DNA from: Jeotgalicoccus nanhaiensis
GTDB lineage: Bacteria; Bacillota; Bacilli; Staphylococcales; Salinicoccaceae
NCBI GenBank assembly: GCA_004570955.1
Contig: SPPL01000002.1
Location: forward strand, 394,144-458,143
Reading direction: 5' to 3'
DNA length: 64,000 nucleotides
Both the position numbers and the translations under genes were made by a program. Below are positions 17,171 to 26,802 of this stretch, in pieces (the stretch's first letter is position 1; each line of letters starts with the position of its first letter). The notes under the pieces were generated by a model. The model was not told the DNA's origin, searched no databases, and saw only the letters and a program-made list of their open reading frames with translations.

Positions 17171-17976
17171 TTAAATAGTAGGTTTTAAAACAGAATCCAA
17201 TAAGGTTATAGTGGTAATTACAATAGAATTAATATATCTTGCTTCATGCTCACTTAACCATTGTTCACTTGGATGAGATTTACTAAATTTATTTCTACTA
17301 TCATTAAAAGATTCAATTATTACTTTAGAGTTATTAAGAGCGTTTATAGTCACTTCTGATTTTATCTTTTTAGTATTAATTAAATATTTGACTATTTTAT
17401 TATAGATAACGTTTAGAGGTTCCCGATGTCCTTTTGGATTTAAAAAAGGAATATTTAATGAATTACTTCTTTGGATTAAATAACCATGGAAAAGAGTATG
17501 TAATCTATCTAATCCATTAAGATAGCGTTGGCTTTTAAAATAATTTTCTACATCTTTTTTTAATTCATTTAAATTTGTATATAGAGATTTATCGATGAAA
17601 ATATCTGACTTCATTTCTTCAGAATAATTTTGAAGAATTTCTTTTACTTTATTAATTTTTTTATCGCATTCACTTATTCTTTTACGGATTTGAGTTTCTT
17701 CGATATCATCTATAAAATCTAATTTTTCTTCTTCTATCTTTTTAAAGTTTCTGTTTCTATTAATAACTCACTTGTTAGCTTAAATAGATTAACATCATCT
17801 TCATTATTATACATAGCGGTCAAAAGTTTCCCTTTTGACATATCTCCTTATTTTATATAAGGATTAAACCCAAGAGTGTCATCAATAAACTTGGCGAATG
17901 AATTATTATTAAAGTTTAGAACATAACATCCATCATTGAAATATAAAATAATTGCTCTTTTGTCTACTTTATTCAT
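17171..17976 (-). pseudogene. Abortive infection (Abi-C-type) gene with a nonsense codon and a frameshift
   Basis: Three open pieces join into one protein of about 268 residues. Piece one starts at the ATG 17976 (AAAGGA upstream) and runs 42 codons to TAA 17850-17848. The same frame continues GDMSKGKLLTAM; in Abi proteins an aromatic residue precedes this motif, so TAA probably replaced a Tyr codon. Piece two ends at TAG 17736-17734, and a one-base shift near 17740-17755 joins it to the long C-terminal piece. That piece ends in a RNKFSKSHPSEQWLSEHEAR motif resembling the Abi_C domain. The fragment could still make the C-terminal domain. Confidence 0.7.
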
Positions 17977-18016
17977 GAAACCAGTCCTTTAAAATTATTA
18001 TAAGCTTTAAATAGAA

Positions 18017-19819
18017 TCATTCAAATTTACTACCTAATGCTGAAAAAAGCATGATAAAGTTTTCTTTAGTTTCATCTGAGACTGTACTAAAATTTTTGTG
18101 CATAAATTCAGTAATCTTTATTGCAGAATATCTCTTTTCAGATATAAGCTTATCTTTATTAATTTCCATTCTTTCTAAATCAGAGTTACTAATTAGGTTT
18201 TCTATCTCAATATCACCACTTTGGTTATCACTTGAAAGTAAATGGCATTGAACATCTTCCATATCTTTTTTTAAATTTCTTTCGGCACTTCTTCCCTCAT
18301 TATCATTATCAAATAATGCTATACATTTTAAATTCCATCCCCATAAAATCCGGACTATTAAATGAATGTTTCTGGCCCCTACGGACGGTATAAAAACAAA
18401 TCTTTCTTCACCAAGAAGTCTTGCTAGAGCTCTTAAATATATTGCATCAACTATACCTTCAGTAATGACATTAATTTTCAAATTACTTATACCAAACATG
18501 TAAGGGTGAGAGATTCCTAAAGAGTTTAATAAAGGAGACAACGTTTCCAATTTCGAGGTTTCTGCAATATCATCACTAAAAATATTATTTATAATATTAG
18601 TTATGCCACTGTCTTCTTTTTGAGTAACTCTAATGTCTGTTATTCTTTGATCGTCAATCATGAATGGAGAATGTGTACTGTATAAAATTTGATGCTTTTT
18701 TGATAAGTCATATAAAAGTTTTCTTAGTTCTCTTTGAGCATCGACATGTAAGTACACACCAGGTTCATCTATAATAAGTAACATCTTCTTCGAATTGTTA
18801 TCATCATTTGCCGTGATTGATATAAATAAATTCATATACCACTTCAGACCGTTACTCCTCTCACTTAAGTTTATGTTTGCTTTAGAACTTTTAACGAAAA
18901 AACTTATTCTATTGCTATTAATATCAACTGTTAATTTAACTTTATCTTGTTTATAGAATTCATTAAACTTATTGTTGATATATTTATCAAGATTTTCTTC
19001 TAGTTCATCTTTAAGATCGCGCTTGACATCATCTGATGTTGAAAAAATCAAATCACTAAATTTCTCTTCATCAAATCTAACTGCTTTTAAAAAATCTATT
19101 AATGGTTTACCATGCTTAGTTTTTAAATCTTTAAAGTCATCTCGAACAAACTTGTATTCTGATTTCAATTCTTGCTCTTTATAATATACTATCGTCGGAA
19201 ATTCATAATATAAAATTTCGATATACTCAGAAATGTAAGTTAGTATAGATTTAAATTCTTCTTTTACTTTTTCATCATTAATTAAGTTACTTCGTTTTTC
19301 TGTTTCAAGTATATTATTCTTCCAATTCACTCCATGTATAGTATTTAGTTTTTCTACTAATGAAATATACATTTGTAGTTTACTTTTGATTGCTTGGTTA
19401 TTACTGCTAATATATTTTTCCACTATTTCATACAATCGTTGTATTCTAGAAGTATAATTATCTTTGTTAAAGTACTCTTTTTGAAACCCTTCAACAATAC
19501 TAGCTTGAAATGTAGGTTCTGCAGTATCGAATCGTATTATTGAAGTCTCACTCTCAACGTTAAGACATGATTTCTGTTTATCATTTAATTCAAACTTAAA
19601 AGTGATTAAAGTATTTTTATTAACACATTTTGTGTTGGGTTTTTTAAAATGTTCTATATTAGTAGGTAAATTGAGATTTATATGACCTATCAAGTCTAGT
19701 ACATTACTTTTACCTGATTCATTTTTTCCAATTATTGTTGTAACTCCATCAGATAAATACAATGTTTCATTATTTTTTATTGATTTATAATTTTCTATTT
19801 CAATTGTTGATATCTTCAT
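18017..19819 (-). CDS. OLD-family ATP-dependent nuclease
   Basis: 600 residues. The N-terminal ABC-type ATPase has Walker A GKNESGKS (residues 31-38), a coiled insertion, a signature NLSERSNGLKW and Walker B LLIIDEPGVYLHVD. The C-terminal TOPRIM domain has the metal-binding Glu in INVITEGIVDAIYL and the acidic pair in IALFDNDNEG. This is the single-gene OLD layout, seen in P2 Old and in phage-defence nucleases. It lies just upstream of the broken Abi gene in the same direction and is the one intact enzyme of the island. Confidence 0.85.
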   Translation of the reverse strand: MKISTIEIENYKSIKNNETLYLSDGVTTIIGKNESGKSNVLDLIGHINLNLPTNIEHFKKPNTKCVNKNTLITFKFELNDKQKSCLNVESETSIIRFDTAEPTFQASIVEGFQKEYFNKDNYTSRIQRLYEIVEKYISSNNQAIKSKLQMYISLVEKLNTIHGVNWKNNILETEKRSNLINDEKVKEEFKSILTYISEYIEILYYEFPTIVYYKEQELKSEYKFVRDDFKDLKTKHGKPLIDFLKAVRFDEEKFSDLIFSTSDDVKRDLKDELEENLDKYINNKFNEFYKQDKVKLTVDINSNRISFFVKSSKANINLSERSNGLKWYMNLFISITANDDNNSKKMLLIIDEPGVYLHVDAQRELRKLLYDLSKKHQILYSTHSPFMIDDQRITDIRVTQKEDSGITNIINNIFSDDIAETSKLETLSPLLNSLGISHPYMFGISNLKINVITEGIVDAIYLRALARLLGEERFVFIPSVGARNIHLIVRILWGWNLKCIALFDNDNEGRSAERNLKKDMEDVQCHLLSSDNQSGDIEIENLISNSDLERMEINKDKLISEKRYSAIKITEFMHKNFSTVSDETKENFIMLFSALGSKFE

Positions 19820-19859
19820 AATCTAATCCTTTCCAAATTAGTTTATTAAATATAATAAG

Positions 19860-19882
19860 AGCCGCATATAAAATATACGGCT
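19860..19882 (-). terminator. Hairpin after the polysaccharide operon
   Basis: Arms AGCCGcATAT / ATATaCGGCT with a 3-base loop; on the minus strand CTTATTATATTT follows. It lies just after the aminotransferase stop. Confidence 0.5.
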
Positions 19883-19888
19883 AACAAA

Positions 19889-21019
19889 CTAAATCAATTC
19901 TTTTATTTTCTTAATCACAAATAGTTGCTGCTCCATAGTCATCTTCGTATCCGATGGCAAACATATGCCATTCTCGTATAAGTATTTAGAGTTATCTTCT
20001 TCCTCACAGAAATAATCACATTCCGCAAACAGTGGCTGCATATGCATTGGTTTCCAAACTGGTCGGGCTTCGATGTTATTTTCCGCAAGGTGTTCTACAA
20101 CCTCAAGTGCAGTTACTCCCATTTTTTCGGAATCAACAGTCAGCGTAGATAACCAGCGGTTATGGTATGTATCTGCTAATTCTGGCATCATTTCAATTCC
20201 ATCAATTGCACCTAATGCTTCATCGTAACGGTTAAATATCTCACGTTTTTCATTGACTCGCTGCTCCAGGACTTCCATTTGTCCACGTCCAATACCTGCA
20301 CTTATATTACTCAATCTGTAATTATAGCCCACTTCGCTATGCTGATAATGTACAGCTTGATCTCTTGCTTGTGTTGCTTTTTTCAATGCCTTTTGAATCA
20401 TTTCTTCATCATCGGAGACAATCATACCGCCGCCGGATGTTGTGATAATCTTATTACCGTTAAATGAGAAGATACCAAATTTGCCAAATGTTCCGCTCAT
20501 TTTACCTTTATATAATGCTCCCAGTGATTCTGCTGCATCTTCCACTACAGGAACATTATATTTATCACAGATAGCCATCAGTTCATCCATCTTCGCTGAT
20601 TGACCATATAGGTTAACGATAACCACTGCTTTAGGCATCTTGCCTTTTTCTTCATAAGCTTTAAAAGCTTTTTCCAAAGCAATTGGAGACATATTCCAGC
20701 TTTCCAAATCCGAGTCGATAAATACAGGTTTAGCACCTAAGTAAAGAATAGGATTTGCACTTGCAATAAATGTTAAAGAAGAACAGAACACGACATCATC
20801 CTTTTGAACTCCCAGTAAATCAAGGGCAATATGTATACCTGCAGTACCACTCGATAAAGCACAAGCAGCCTTAGATCCAGTAAACTCCTTAACCTGCTTC
20901 TCAAATTCGTTTACGTTGTTACCTAAAGGGGCAATCCAATTCGTATCAAATGCTTCCTGTACATATTTCTCTTCAGTTCCGCCCATATGAGGGGAAGATA
21001 ACAAAATACGTTCTGTCAT
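19889..21019 (-). CDS. DegT/DnrJ/EryC1 aminotransferase (EpsN-like)
   Basis: 376 residues, PLP-dependent. The lysine that holds PLP is in FSFNGNKIITTSGGG; VVEDAAESLGA and the N-terminal ALSSGTAGIHIAL also fit. The family puts an amino group on a 4-keto UDP-sugar. It is the last gene of the operon and matches EpsN, which in B. subtilis works with an EpsM-type acetyltransferase (present here, 22283) to make a diacetamido sugar. The dehydratase that would make its substrate is not in this window. Confidence 0.85.
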   Translation of the reverse strand: MTERILLSSPHMGGTEEKYVQEAFDTNWIAPLGNNVNEFEKQVKEFTGSKAACALSSGTAGIHIALDLLGVQKDDVVFCSSLTFIASANPILYLGAKPVFIDSDLESWNMSPIALEKAFKAYEEKGKMPKAVVIVNLYGQSAKMDELMAICDKYNVPVVEDAAESLGALYKGKMSGTFGKFGIFSFNGNKIITTSGGGMIVSDDEEMIQKALKKATQARDQAVHYQHSEVGYNYRLSNISAGIGRGQMEVLEQRVNEKREIFNRYDEALGAIDGIEMMPELADTYHNRWLSTLTVDSEKMGVTALEVVEHLAENNIEARPVWKPMHMQPLFAECDYFCEEEDNSKYLYENGICLPSDTKMTMEQQLFVIKKIKELI

Positions 21020-21020
21020 T

Positions 21021-22286
21021 TCATTGCTCCTTTCGATACAAATTAATGATATATGGTCTCTTACCTGACCTTAAGGTTTCAATTTCGGATACAATATTTA
21101 ATTTTATTCTAGAATCTTTTCCTAAAATATTTTTCAATTCCTCATAGACACTTTCGTAAGACACATGATTATTAACGTCAATTGGCAAAATTTTCATTTC
21201 ATATTCATCCTGTGAATACTGTATAAATTGAAATTGAACAACGTCTTCATATGTTCTTAAAAGTGAGTTAATTACAAAGGGTGTCAGTGGTGTGCCTTTA
21301 GTAGTGTAAATAGTTTCAATTTTTCTACCTTCTAAATTGTCTATTTCGTAAACTAAACCTTCTTTATAACTTTTAACACGAGCCAAATCTCCAGTATCAT
21401 ATCTGATAAGAGGAGTAATATGAGAGTTAAAGTCCGTCACGACTACTTTACCCACTTCATTTTCTTTGACTGGTGTATTATTATCATCTAACACTTCTAT
21501 CAAATAATTAACTTGATTAATTAACATATGGGAACCGCTACCGTAATTATTACCCAAGACACCAAGTTCTTCAGTAGAATATCTGGAGTATGGTTCCACA
21601 CCAAATGAGTCAGTAATATTTTTTCTCGCCTCTTCAGTCATGCTTTCACCAATAGTAATAATACCTTCAACTCCACGAATAGGTGTTTTATATTTTTTCA
21701 TAAAAACTGCAATATTATTAAGTACTGTCGGATAAGAAATAATAACTTCCGGTTTAACTTTTTGTATATACTTAATAGCGTTTATAATCCATTCTTTATC
21801 AATTTTCTCAGGCTTAAGTACATATTGATTCTTTATCAGCTGATTCTTTAAATTGGGATTTATTGCTCTACAATATATATGTTTAGTTCCTATATCAAAG
21901 TTTGATAAAAGACCAAAATATAATACTTCTGCTTGCTGAGAGTATCTTTTATTTTGATTCACGTAAAACTTAAATGGAGTTCCATATGATCCGCTAGTTG
22001 TCATGAATGGATAATCTTGCAACTTATTTTTATCAACTGTAATTATATTCTCCATATTAAGTTTTAATATTTCCTTAGTAAGAACTGGAAATTCAGATAT
22101 TTTATTCACTTTGAGATTTTGATAATAAAAGGAATTTTCAATAGCAAATTTTATAAATTTATTTAACTTTTCGTTATTTATTGGACTCGGGTTATGAATA
22201 TTAGCTTTAATTTCATTATATTTATCAGTAATAATTTGATATTCATTTTTCTTTAAGAGTTCAAAGGCTGTTTTTCTAATATTCAT
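21021..22286 (-). CDS. CapK-like / phenylacetate-CoA-ligase-like adenylate-forming enzyme
   Basis: 421 residues. The ANL fold is visible: MTTSGSYGTPFKFY at the phosphate-binding loop, RYSTEELG, and the TDFNSHITPLIRYDTGDLAR segment with the ATP-binding Asp. CapK-type proteins in capsule loci are thought to activate an acid or amino acid for attachment to sugars. It sits between the acetyltransferase and the aminotransferase with overlaps or gaps of a few bases, so it belongs to the same pathway. The substrate is unknown. Confidence 0.75.
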   Translation of the reverse strand: MNIRKTAFELLKKNEYQIITDKYNEIKANIHNPSPINNEKLNKFIKFAIENSFYYQNLKVNKISEFPVLTKEILKLNMENIITVDKNKLQDYPFMTTSGSYGTPFKFYVNQNKRYSQQAEVLYFGLLSNFDIGTKHIYCRAINPNLKNQLIKNQYVLKPEKIDKEWIINAIKYIQKVKPEVIISYPTVLNNIAVFMKKYKTPIRGVEGIITIGESMTEEARKNITDSFGVEPYSRYSTEELGVLGNNYGSGSHMLINQVNYLIEVLDDNNTPVKENEVGKVVVTDFNSHITPLIRYDTGDLARVKSYKEGLVYEIDNLEGRKIETIYTTKGTPLTPFVINSLLRTYEDVVQFQFIQYSQDEYEMKILPIDVNNHVSYESVYEELKNILGKDSRIKLNIVSEIETLRSGKRPYIINLYRKEQ

Positions 22287-22927
22287 CTGTCTATCCTTTC
22301 TGCAGGTGTTCCTACAATTGTAATATTTGAAGCATATTCACCTAAAATGAGGGAGTTAGCACCTACACGAACATAATCATTCAAAACAGATTGTGGAAGC
22401 GAAGAAGAACACATTCCTATCATATTGCAATTCCCGAGCTTCGTATAACCAGATAGAGACACTAAAGGATAGATACAATTATAATCGTTCATAATAACAT
22501 CATGACCTATAGTGCTATTAAAATGAATTAAGTTAAAATCTCCTATATTTATGTTAGTAGACAAAACTGCACCTCGGGTAATAATATTCCCTTTTCCCAA
22601 CTGTACATTATTATATAGTTTAACATCACTATCGATATAATTAGGGAATTCAAAGTGAGGATTGGTATTCAACTTTTTCTGTATTTTTTCACGTATCTGT
22701 GGTTCTCCGAGTGCGTTAATGACTAGACATTTACTAGTGATATTTATCAAATCTTCTATATTGTAACGGACTTTAATACCATTTATATATTCACCAGTTG
22801 TATTATCATCTACGAAAAAAATATTATTAAATTCTTCATTAATATGATCACCATTGTCATGAATCAATGCATCAACCAAACCTCTTCCGAGACCACCTGA
22901 ACCGACAATATATAAGTCACGCATCAT
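22283..22927 (-). CDS. NeuD/PglD-type sugar O/N-acetyltransferase (EpsM-like)
   Basis: 214 residues. An N-terminal nucleotide-binding half (DLYIVGSGGLGRGLVDAL) is followed by a left-handed beta-helix of hexad repeats, with the catalytic His probably in FNSTIGHDVIMND. It should transfer an acetyl group to an amino-sugar nucleotide made by the aminotransferase in the same operon. It overlaps the sugar transferase stop by 11 bp and the CapK-like start by 4 bp, showing tight coupling. Confidence 0.85.
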   Translation of the reverse strand: MMRDLYIVGSGGLGRGLVDALIHDNGDHINEEFNNIFFVDDNTTGEYINGIKVRYNIEDLINITSKCLVINALGEPQIREKIQKKLNTNPHFEFPNYIDSDVKLYNNVQLGKGNIITRGAVLSTNINIGDFNLIHFNSTIGHDVIMNDYNCIYPLVSLSGYTKLGNCNMIGMCSSSLPQSVLNDYVRVGANSLILGEYASNITIVGTPAERIDR

Positions 22928-23518
22928 TATAACTTCCCTGGAAACGTTTCATAGTTGTTTGATTATTACTATTAACATTTTCTGATTTAAACACTTTGAT
23001 AAAAGTAAGATATAAAATATAGAAATCTAGCATTAACGCCTTATTATCAACATACCAGACATCTAATCTAAATTTTTCTTCCCAAGAAATAGCATTTCTT
23101 CCGTTAACTTGAGCCCACCCAGTTATACCTGGTTTCACTTCGTGTCTTCTAATCTGTTCGTCATTATATAAAGGTAAATAATCGACCAATAATGGTCTTG
23201 GACCCACCAAACTAATATCACCTTTAATAACGTTAATTAATTGTGGAAGTTCATCAATGCTGTATTTTCTCATTTTTTTCCCAAAAGAAGTATGTCTTTC
23301 TTCGTTAGGTAAAAGAACGTCATTTTCATCTTTTTCATTAGTCATTGATCTAAACTTATATAAATCAAATAGCTGATTATCTTTACCCACACGAGTTTGC
23401 TTAAAAATAACTGGTTTTCCAATTTTTTTGCAACTACTATAGATGTGCCTATCAAAATTGGACTGACTGTGATTAATCCAACAGTAGCAATTGAAATATC
23501 AAATATTCTTTTAATCAT
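22917..23518 (-). pseudogene. Initiating sugar-phosphate transferase (EpsL/WcaJ-like) with an A7 frameshift
   Basis: From the ATG at 23518 (behind GGGGA) the frame encodes MIKRIFDISIATVGLI, a membrane helix typical of this family. At an A7 tract (T7 at 23423-23429 on the plus strand) it leaves frame. The next frame reads IGKPVIFKQTRVGKDNQ and goes on to KFRSMT, DELPQLINV, GPRPLLVDY and GITGWAQVNGRN, which are family motifs. Eight A residues would give one protein of about 200 residues, like B. subtilis EpsL. The enzyme loads the first sugar-1-phosphate on undecaprenyl phosphate. The lesion may be phase variation, slippage or a sequencing error. Confidence 0.8.
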
Positions 23519-23542
23519 TAAATCCCCGACTTTCTTTAAAAT

Positions 23543-24739
23543 TTAAAAAGAATTATCTAATTTTTCAATTTGATTCTCCCACAAAAATTTTTCTGATAAT
23601 TCCTTTGTAGATTTAGAACTCAAAGTATAGAAATCGTCGTCTTTAAATAATTGCAATATATTATTCTTTTGAAAATCTAAGTCATCACTAATAAAAATTC
23701 CAGTCCTATCAAACGACTCAGCTAGTTTTGGATTGGTTAACATAATTAGTGGTAAGCCAGCATATAAATAGTCATAAATTTTATTCATACTAAATCCAAA
23801 ATTATAAAGTGGAGAGTCTTTAATGCTTATTATAGATACATCGCATTTACTTAATAGAAATGGTATTTGATGTTTTTTTACTGAATCATGAAATATCACA
23901 TTTTGTATATTATGCTTCCTTACATAATTTATTAAATTCTTTTTTTGATTTCCTTCACCAAAAAGTAGAAATACAATATCTTTATAATCCGACATTATTT
24001 CTGCTAAATATATAACTTTAAATAACTCGTTAGCTTCCCCATGTGAACCTGTATATATAATTGTTTTTTTGTTTTTGTATTCCATCATTATCTTTTCAAT
24101 CTCATAGGAGTACTTGGGAACTTTTCTTGTTATACCATTTGGAAGATAAATTATTTTCTCTGCTCTTACGCCTTTATTCATTACATATTGATCTGCTCTA
24201 TCAAATAAAACAATTATCTTATCGGCAGAGTTGTATAGGGACTTTTCCACTCTGAATAATATTAAAGATATTGGATTATTTTTAGATAAAATATTAAAAT
24301 CGATAAAGGTTTGGGGCCAGAAATCTCTTTCTTCAAAGAAAAATTTCGCTTGATTTTTCTTTGCAACCTTTTTACCTAAGAGAGCTGCAAGTAAGTGTAC
24401 AGTTGATCCAATTACAATTTCTGGTCTGTTAATTTGTAATTTTCTTGAGGCTTTCTTTGCATTTATATAGTAAGAAAACATATTAAATATTCGTTTTAAT
24501 CCGCCATTGTATTTAAATGTTTTAATCCAAACAAATCTAATTCCATCGATATATTCAATCAGAAATCTTTGACCATTCTTATATATGATATTTTCTTTTT
24601 TATCGTAATGTGTAAACGAAGAAGCAAAAATCGTTACTTTATGTCCTTTTTCTATCAACTCTTTTGCCATATCAAAATGCCTAGTCCCACTACTAAAATC
24701 AGGTGTTTTTGCATAATGATTAAATATCCAAATATTCAC
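23543..24739 (-). CDS. GT4-family glycosyltransferase
   Basis: 398 residues with the GT-B fold. The N-terminal half begins IWIFNHYAKTPDFSSGTRH, like the WbuB group, and the C-terminal half has ITRKVPKYSYEIEK, TIIYTGSHGEANE and the sugar-nucleotide region FGFSMNKIYDYLYAGLPLIM. It adds a sugar to the lipid-linked repeat started by the adjacent transferase. The gene ends 24 bp before that gene. Donor and linkage cannot be read from sequence. Confidence 0.85.
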   Translation of the reverse strand: MNIWIFNHYAKTPDFSSGTRHFDMAKELIEKGHKVTIFASSFTHYDKKENIIYKNGQRFLIEYIDGIRFVWIKTFKYNGGLKRIFNMFSYYINAKKASRKLQINRPEIVIGSTVHLLAALLGKKVAKKNQAKFFFEERDFWPQTFIDFNILSKNNPISLILFRVEKSLYNSADKIIVLFDRADQYVMNKGVRAEKIIYLPNGITRKVPKYSYEIEKIMMEYKNKKTIIYTGSHGEANELFKVIYLAEIMSDYKDIVFLLFGEGNQKKNLINYVRKHNIQNVIFHDSVKKHQIPFLLSKCDVSIISIKDSPLYNFGFSMNKIYDYLYAGLPLIMLTNPKLAESFDRTGIFISDDLDFQKNNILQLFKDDDFYTLSSKSTKELSEKFLWENQIEKLDNSF

Positions 24740-24740
24740 T

Positions 24741-25406
24741 TTAAAACTCCTGATTTTTCAATAATTGATTATTAGGTACGTCCCTGAATATCTTTGCAGG
24801 AGATCCTACAACAATTTTGTTTTTTTCAATATCTTTAGTTACTGTACTTCCTGCAGCAACTGTGCCTTCTTCATTTATTACTTTACCGGGAAGAATCGTA
24901 CTATTAGCACCTATTCTACCGCCTTTTTTAACATGGGGCCCTTTAAATTTATTAAATCTCTCTTCACTTCTTCCCATGTAATTATCATTAGTAAAAACAA
25001 CACAAGGTGCTATGAAAACATAATCTTCTATGGTAGAGTATGCGGTTATATAACAATTAGTTTCTAATTTGCAGTATGCTCCGACAGTTGTATCATTTTC
25101 TACTGCAACTCCTCTACCTACAATTGTACCTCGACCAATAGAAACTCTTTCTCTCACAGTAGCAAGATCTGCAATAAATACATCCTCAGATATATTAGAA
25201 TTAACATAGAGAATTGACGAAGTCCCAATGGTGACACCTGACCCAATATTACATGGTGCTAATTCATTTACTTCCGGTAATATAGATGATTTCGCCCTTG
25301 TGGGATACTTTCCAACAACTGCATTATCCATTATTATTACATTATCACCTATAATTGTATTAGGATAAATCGTTACGTTATTCCCGATTGTTACATTATT
25401 TCCCAC
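24741..25406 (-). CDS. Left-handed beta-helix acetyltransferase
   Basis: 221 residues, almost all hexapeptide repeats ([IV]-G-x-N/D-x), with a loop insertion (NDNYMGRSEERFNKFKGPH) and closing VVGSPAKIFRDVP. This is the WbbJ/FdtC/PglB-like acetyltransferase form. The GTG at 25406 lies inside the 3' end of the LCP gene (16-base overlap) and has no clear ribosome site, so it depends on coupling or starts elsewhere. It probably acetylates a sugar of the exopolysaccharide. Confidence 0.75.
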   Translation of the reverse strand: MGNNVTIGNNVTIYPNTIIGDNVIIMDNAVVGKYPTRAKSSILPEVNELAPCNIGSGVTIGTSSILYVNSNISEDVFIADLATVRERVSIGRGTIVGRGVAVENDTTVGAYCKLETNCYITAYSTIEDYVFIAPCVVFTNDNYMGRSEERFNKFKGPHVKKGGRIGANSTILPGKVINEEGTVAAGSTVTKDIEKNKIVVGSPAKIFRDVPNNQLLKNQEF

Positions 25407-26380
25407 TCTTCATTAGAGTTACTATTATTTAAGAACTCTTTCAAAGCTGCACTGTTCGTTTCAAAATCCATATCAATAACGTTACCGGCATGACTTGTAT
25501 CCATAAACTGATAGGTGTTATCCAGAGGGAGTGTCATCGTGTCGATATTCTTATCTCCTCTGATCATAAAGCTCATAATCATCCGGTACATTTCTTTATT
25601 TGACATTGAGGTATCAACATATCCCATGCCTGTTCCGAGTATTTTAGGCAGCTTCACAATACCGCCGACACTAATAATTTCGTCCTGAATTGCACTGAGC
25701 ACCTGCTGCTGGCGTCTCACCCGGCCGAAGTCGCCTTCTTCATCGTTACGGAAACGTGCATAGGCAAGCAGATCCTTACCGTTCAGCTGCTGTTCACCCT
25801 GTTTCAATTCAGTATCGATTTTTTCGGACATATCTTTCTCTACATCTATAGTGACACCATTTGGATTGACGACATTCACCGTTTCCATAAAGGCGTCGTA
25901 ATCCACCGTTACGTATTCTTCTACATTAATATCAAAATTATATGCAATCACCTCACGGAGTAATTCCACTCCGCCGAGCGAGTATACTGCATTAATTTTA
26001 TAACTCTGATAACCAGGTATATCTACGTAAATATCTCTCATTACAGAAACCAGTTTCATTTCCTTTTGCATATAATCATACTGGCCAAGCATAATGACAT
26101 CAGTACGCTCTGCACCTTCGTCCATCCGGTCTTTACCAATAATCATTATCGTTTTTTTACCATCATGATTATCTATTGGATTAAATTCTTCACCGGTGTT
26201 CTCTACACCATTTTCTTTTGCAATATTCAATCCTGATCTAAAACTGAAAAAAATATATATAAGTATAATTGCAAACAGCGCAAAAATCCCTAAAATTATA
26301 AAGCCTCTTTTTCTTACTCTAGTTTTTGTGACAGTACTGTATTCTTCTTTATCAGTCCGTCTCATCGTCTCTTTGTCCAT
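25391..26380 (-). CDS. LCP (LytR-CpsA-Psr) family glycopolymer transferase
   Basis: 329 residues. A cytosolic tail, one membrane helix (about 27-47), then an extracellular LCP domain with TIMIIGKDR, the catalytic-pocket Arg residues in GAERTDVIML, SVMRDIYVDIP, YARFRNDEEGDFGRVRRQQ. LCP enzymes move glycopolymers from undecaprenyl pyrophosphate to the cell wall. As first gene of the polysaccharide operon it should attach the product of this locus. AGGGG lies upstream of the start. Confidence 0.88.
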   Translation of the reverse strand: MDKETMRRTDKEEYSTVTKTRVRKRGFIILGIFALFAIILIYIFFSFRSGLNIAKENGVENTGEEFNPIDNHDGKKTIMIIGKDRMDEGAERTDVIMLGQYDYMQKEMKLVSVMRDIYVDIPGYQSYKINAVYSLGGVELLREVIAYNFDINVEEYVTVDYDAFMETVNVVNPNGVTIDVEKDMSEKIDTELKQGEQQLNGKDLLAYARFRNDEEGDFGRVRRQQQVLSAIQDEIISVGGIVKLPKILGTGMGYVDTSMSNKEMYRMIMSFMIRGDKNIDTMTLPLDNTYQFMDTSHAGNVIDMDFETNSAALKEFLNNSNSNEEWEIM

Positions 26381-26802
26381 TGCGATGCCCCTAAACTTTT
26401 CTTAAGAATTTATTGTACGCTTTCCTGGAGTTTTTATAAAGTAAAAGCTGTAATATATAATGCCCTGTTCATATAATTTTTGATTTCTCCCACATACTTG
26501 ATATATTGATCATACAAGTCAGGAGATGTTATATATTTCTACAGATAAGAAAGGACAAATCCAGCAGAAGATCAATCAGGGATTACTTTTGATTGAAAAA
26601 AGGAAAATCTTATAGTGGATCCTGGTTTCACTTTACAAACTGAATAGAAGTTCATCATGAAAGGTATTCAGTAGAGTGGCTCTCATTTATATATACCGAT
26701 ATTCATATCCTCCTTTAATCATCTTTTAATAAATATTATTTAAAATAGAAACGATACTATATTTATAGTATTATAAGAAAAAATCAGTTAGGAGTTAAAA
26801 CT
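26381..26802. other. Intergenic region between divergent transcription units
   Basis: About 420 bp, AT-rich, containing the upstream regions of the LCP operon (left) and the DUF1002 gene (right). A 29-codon open frame near 26527 has poor spacing to its purine run and no recognisable product. I see no RNA gene or repeat. Confidence 0.4.

Noticed and set aside
26527..26616. 29-codon frame upstream of the DUF1002 gene
   Set aside because: The purine run is too close to the ATG and the peptide matches nothing I know.
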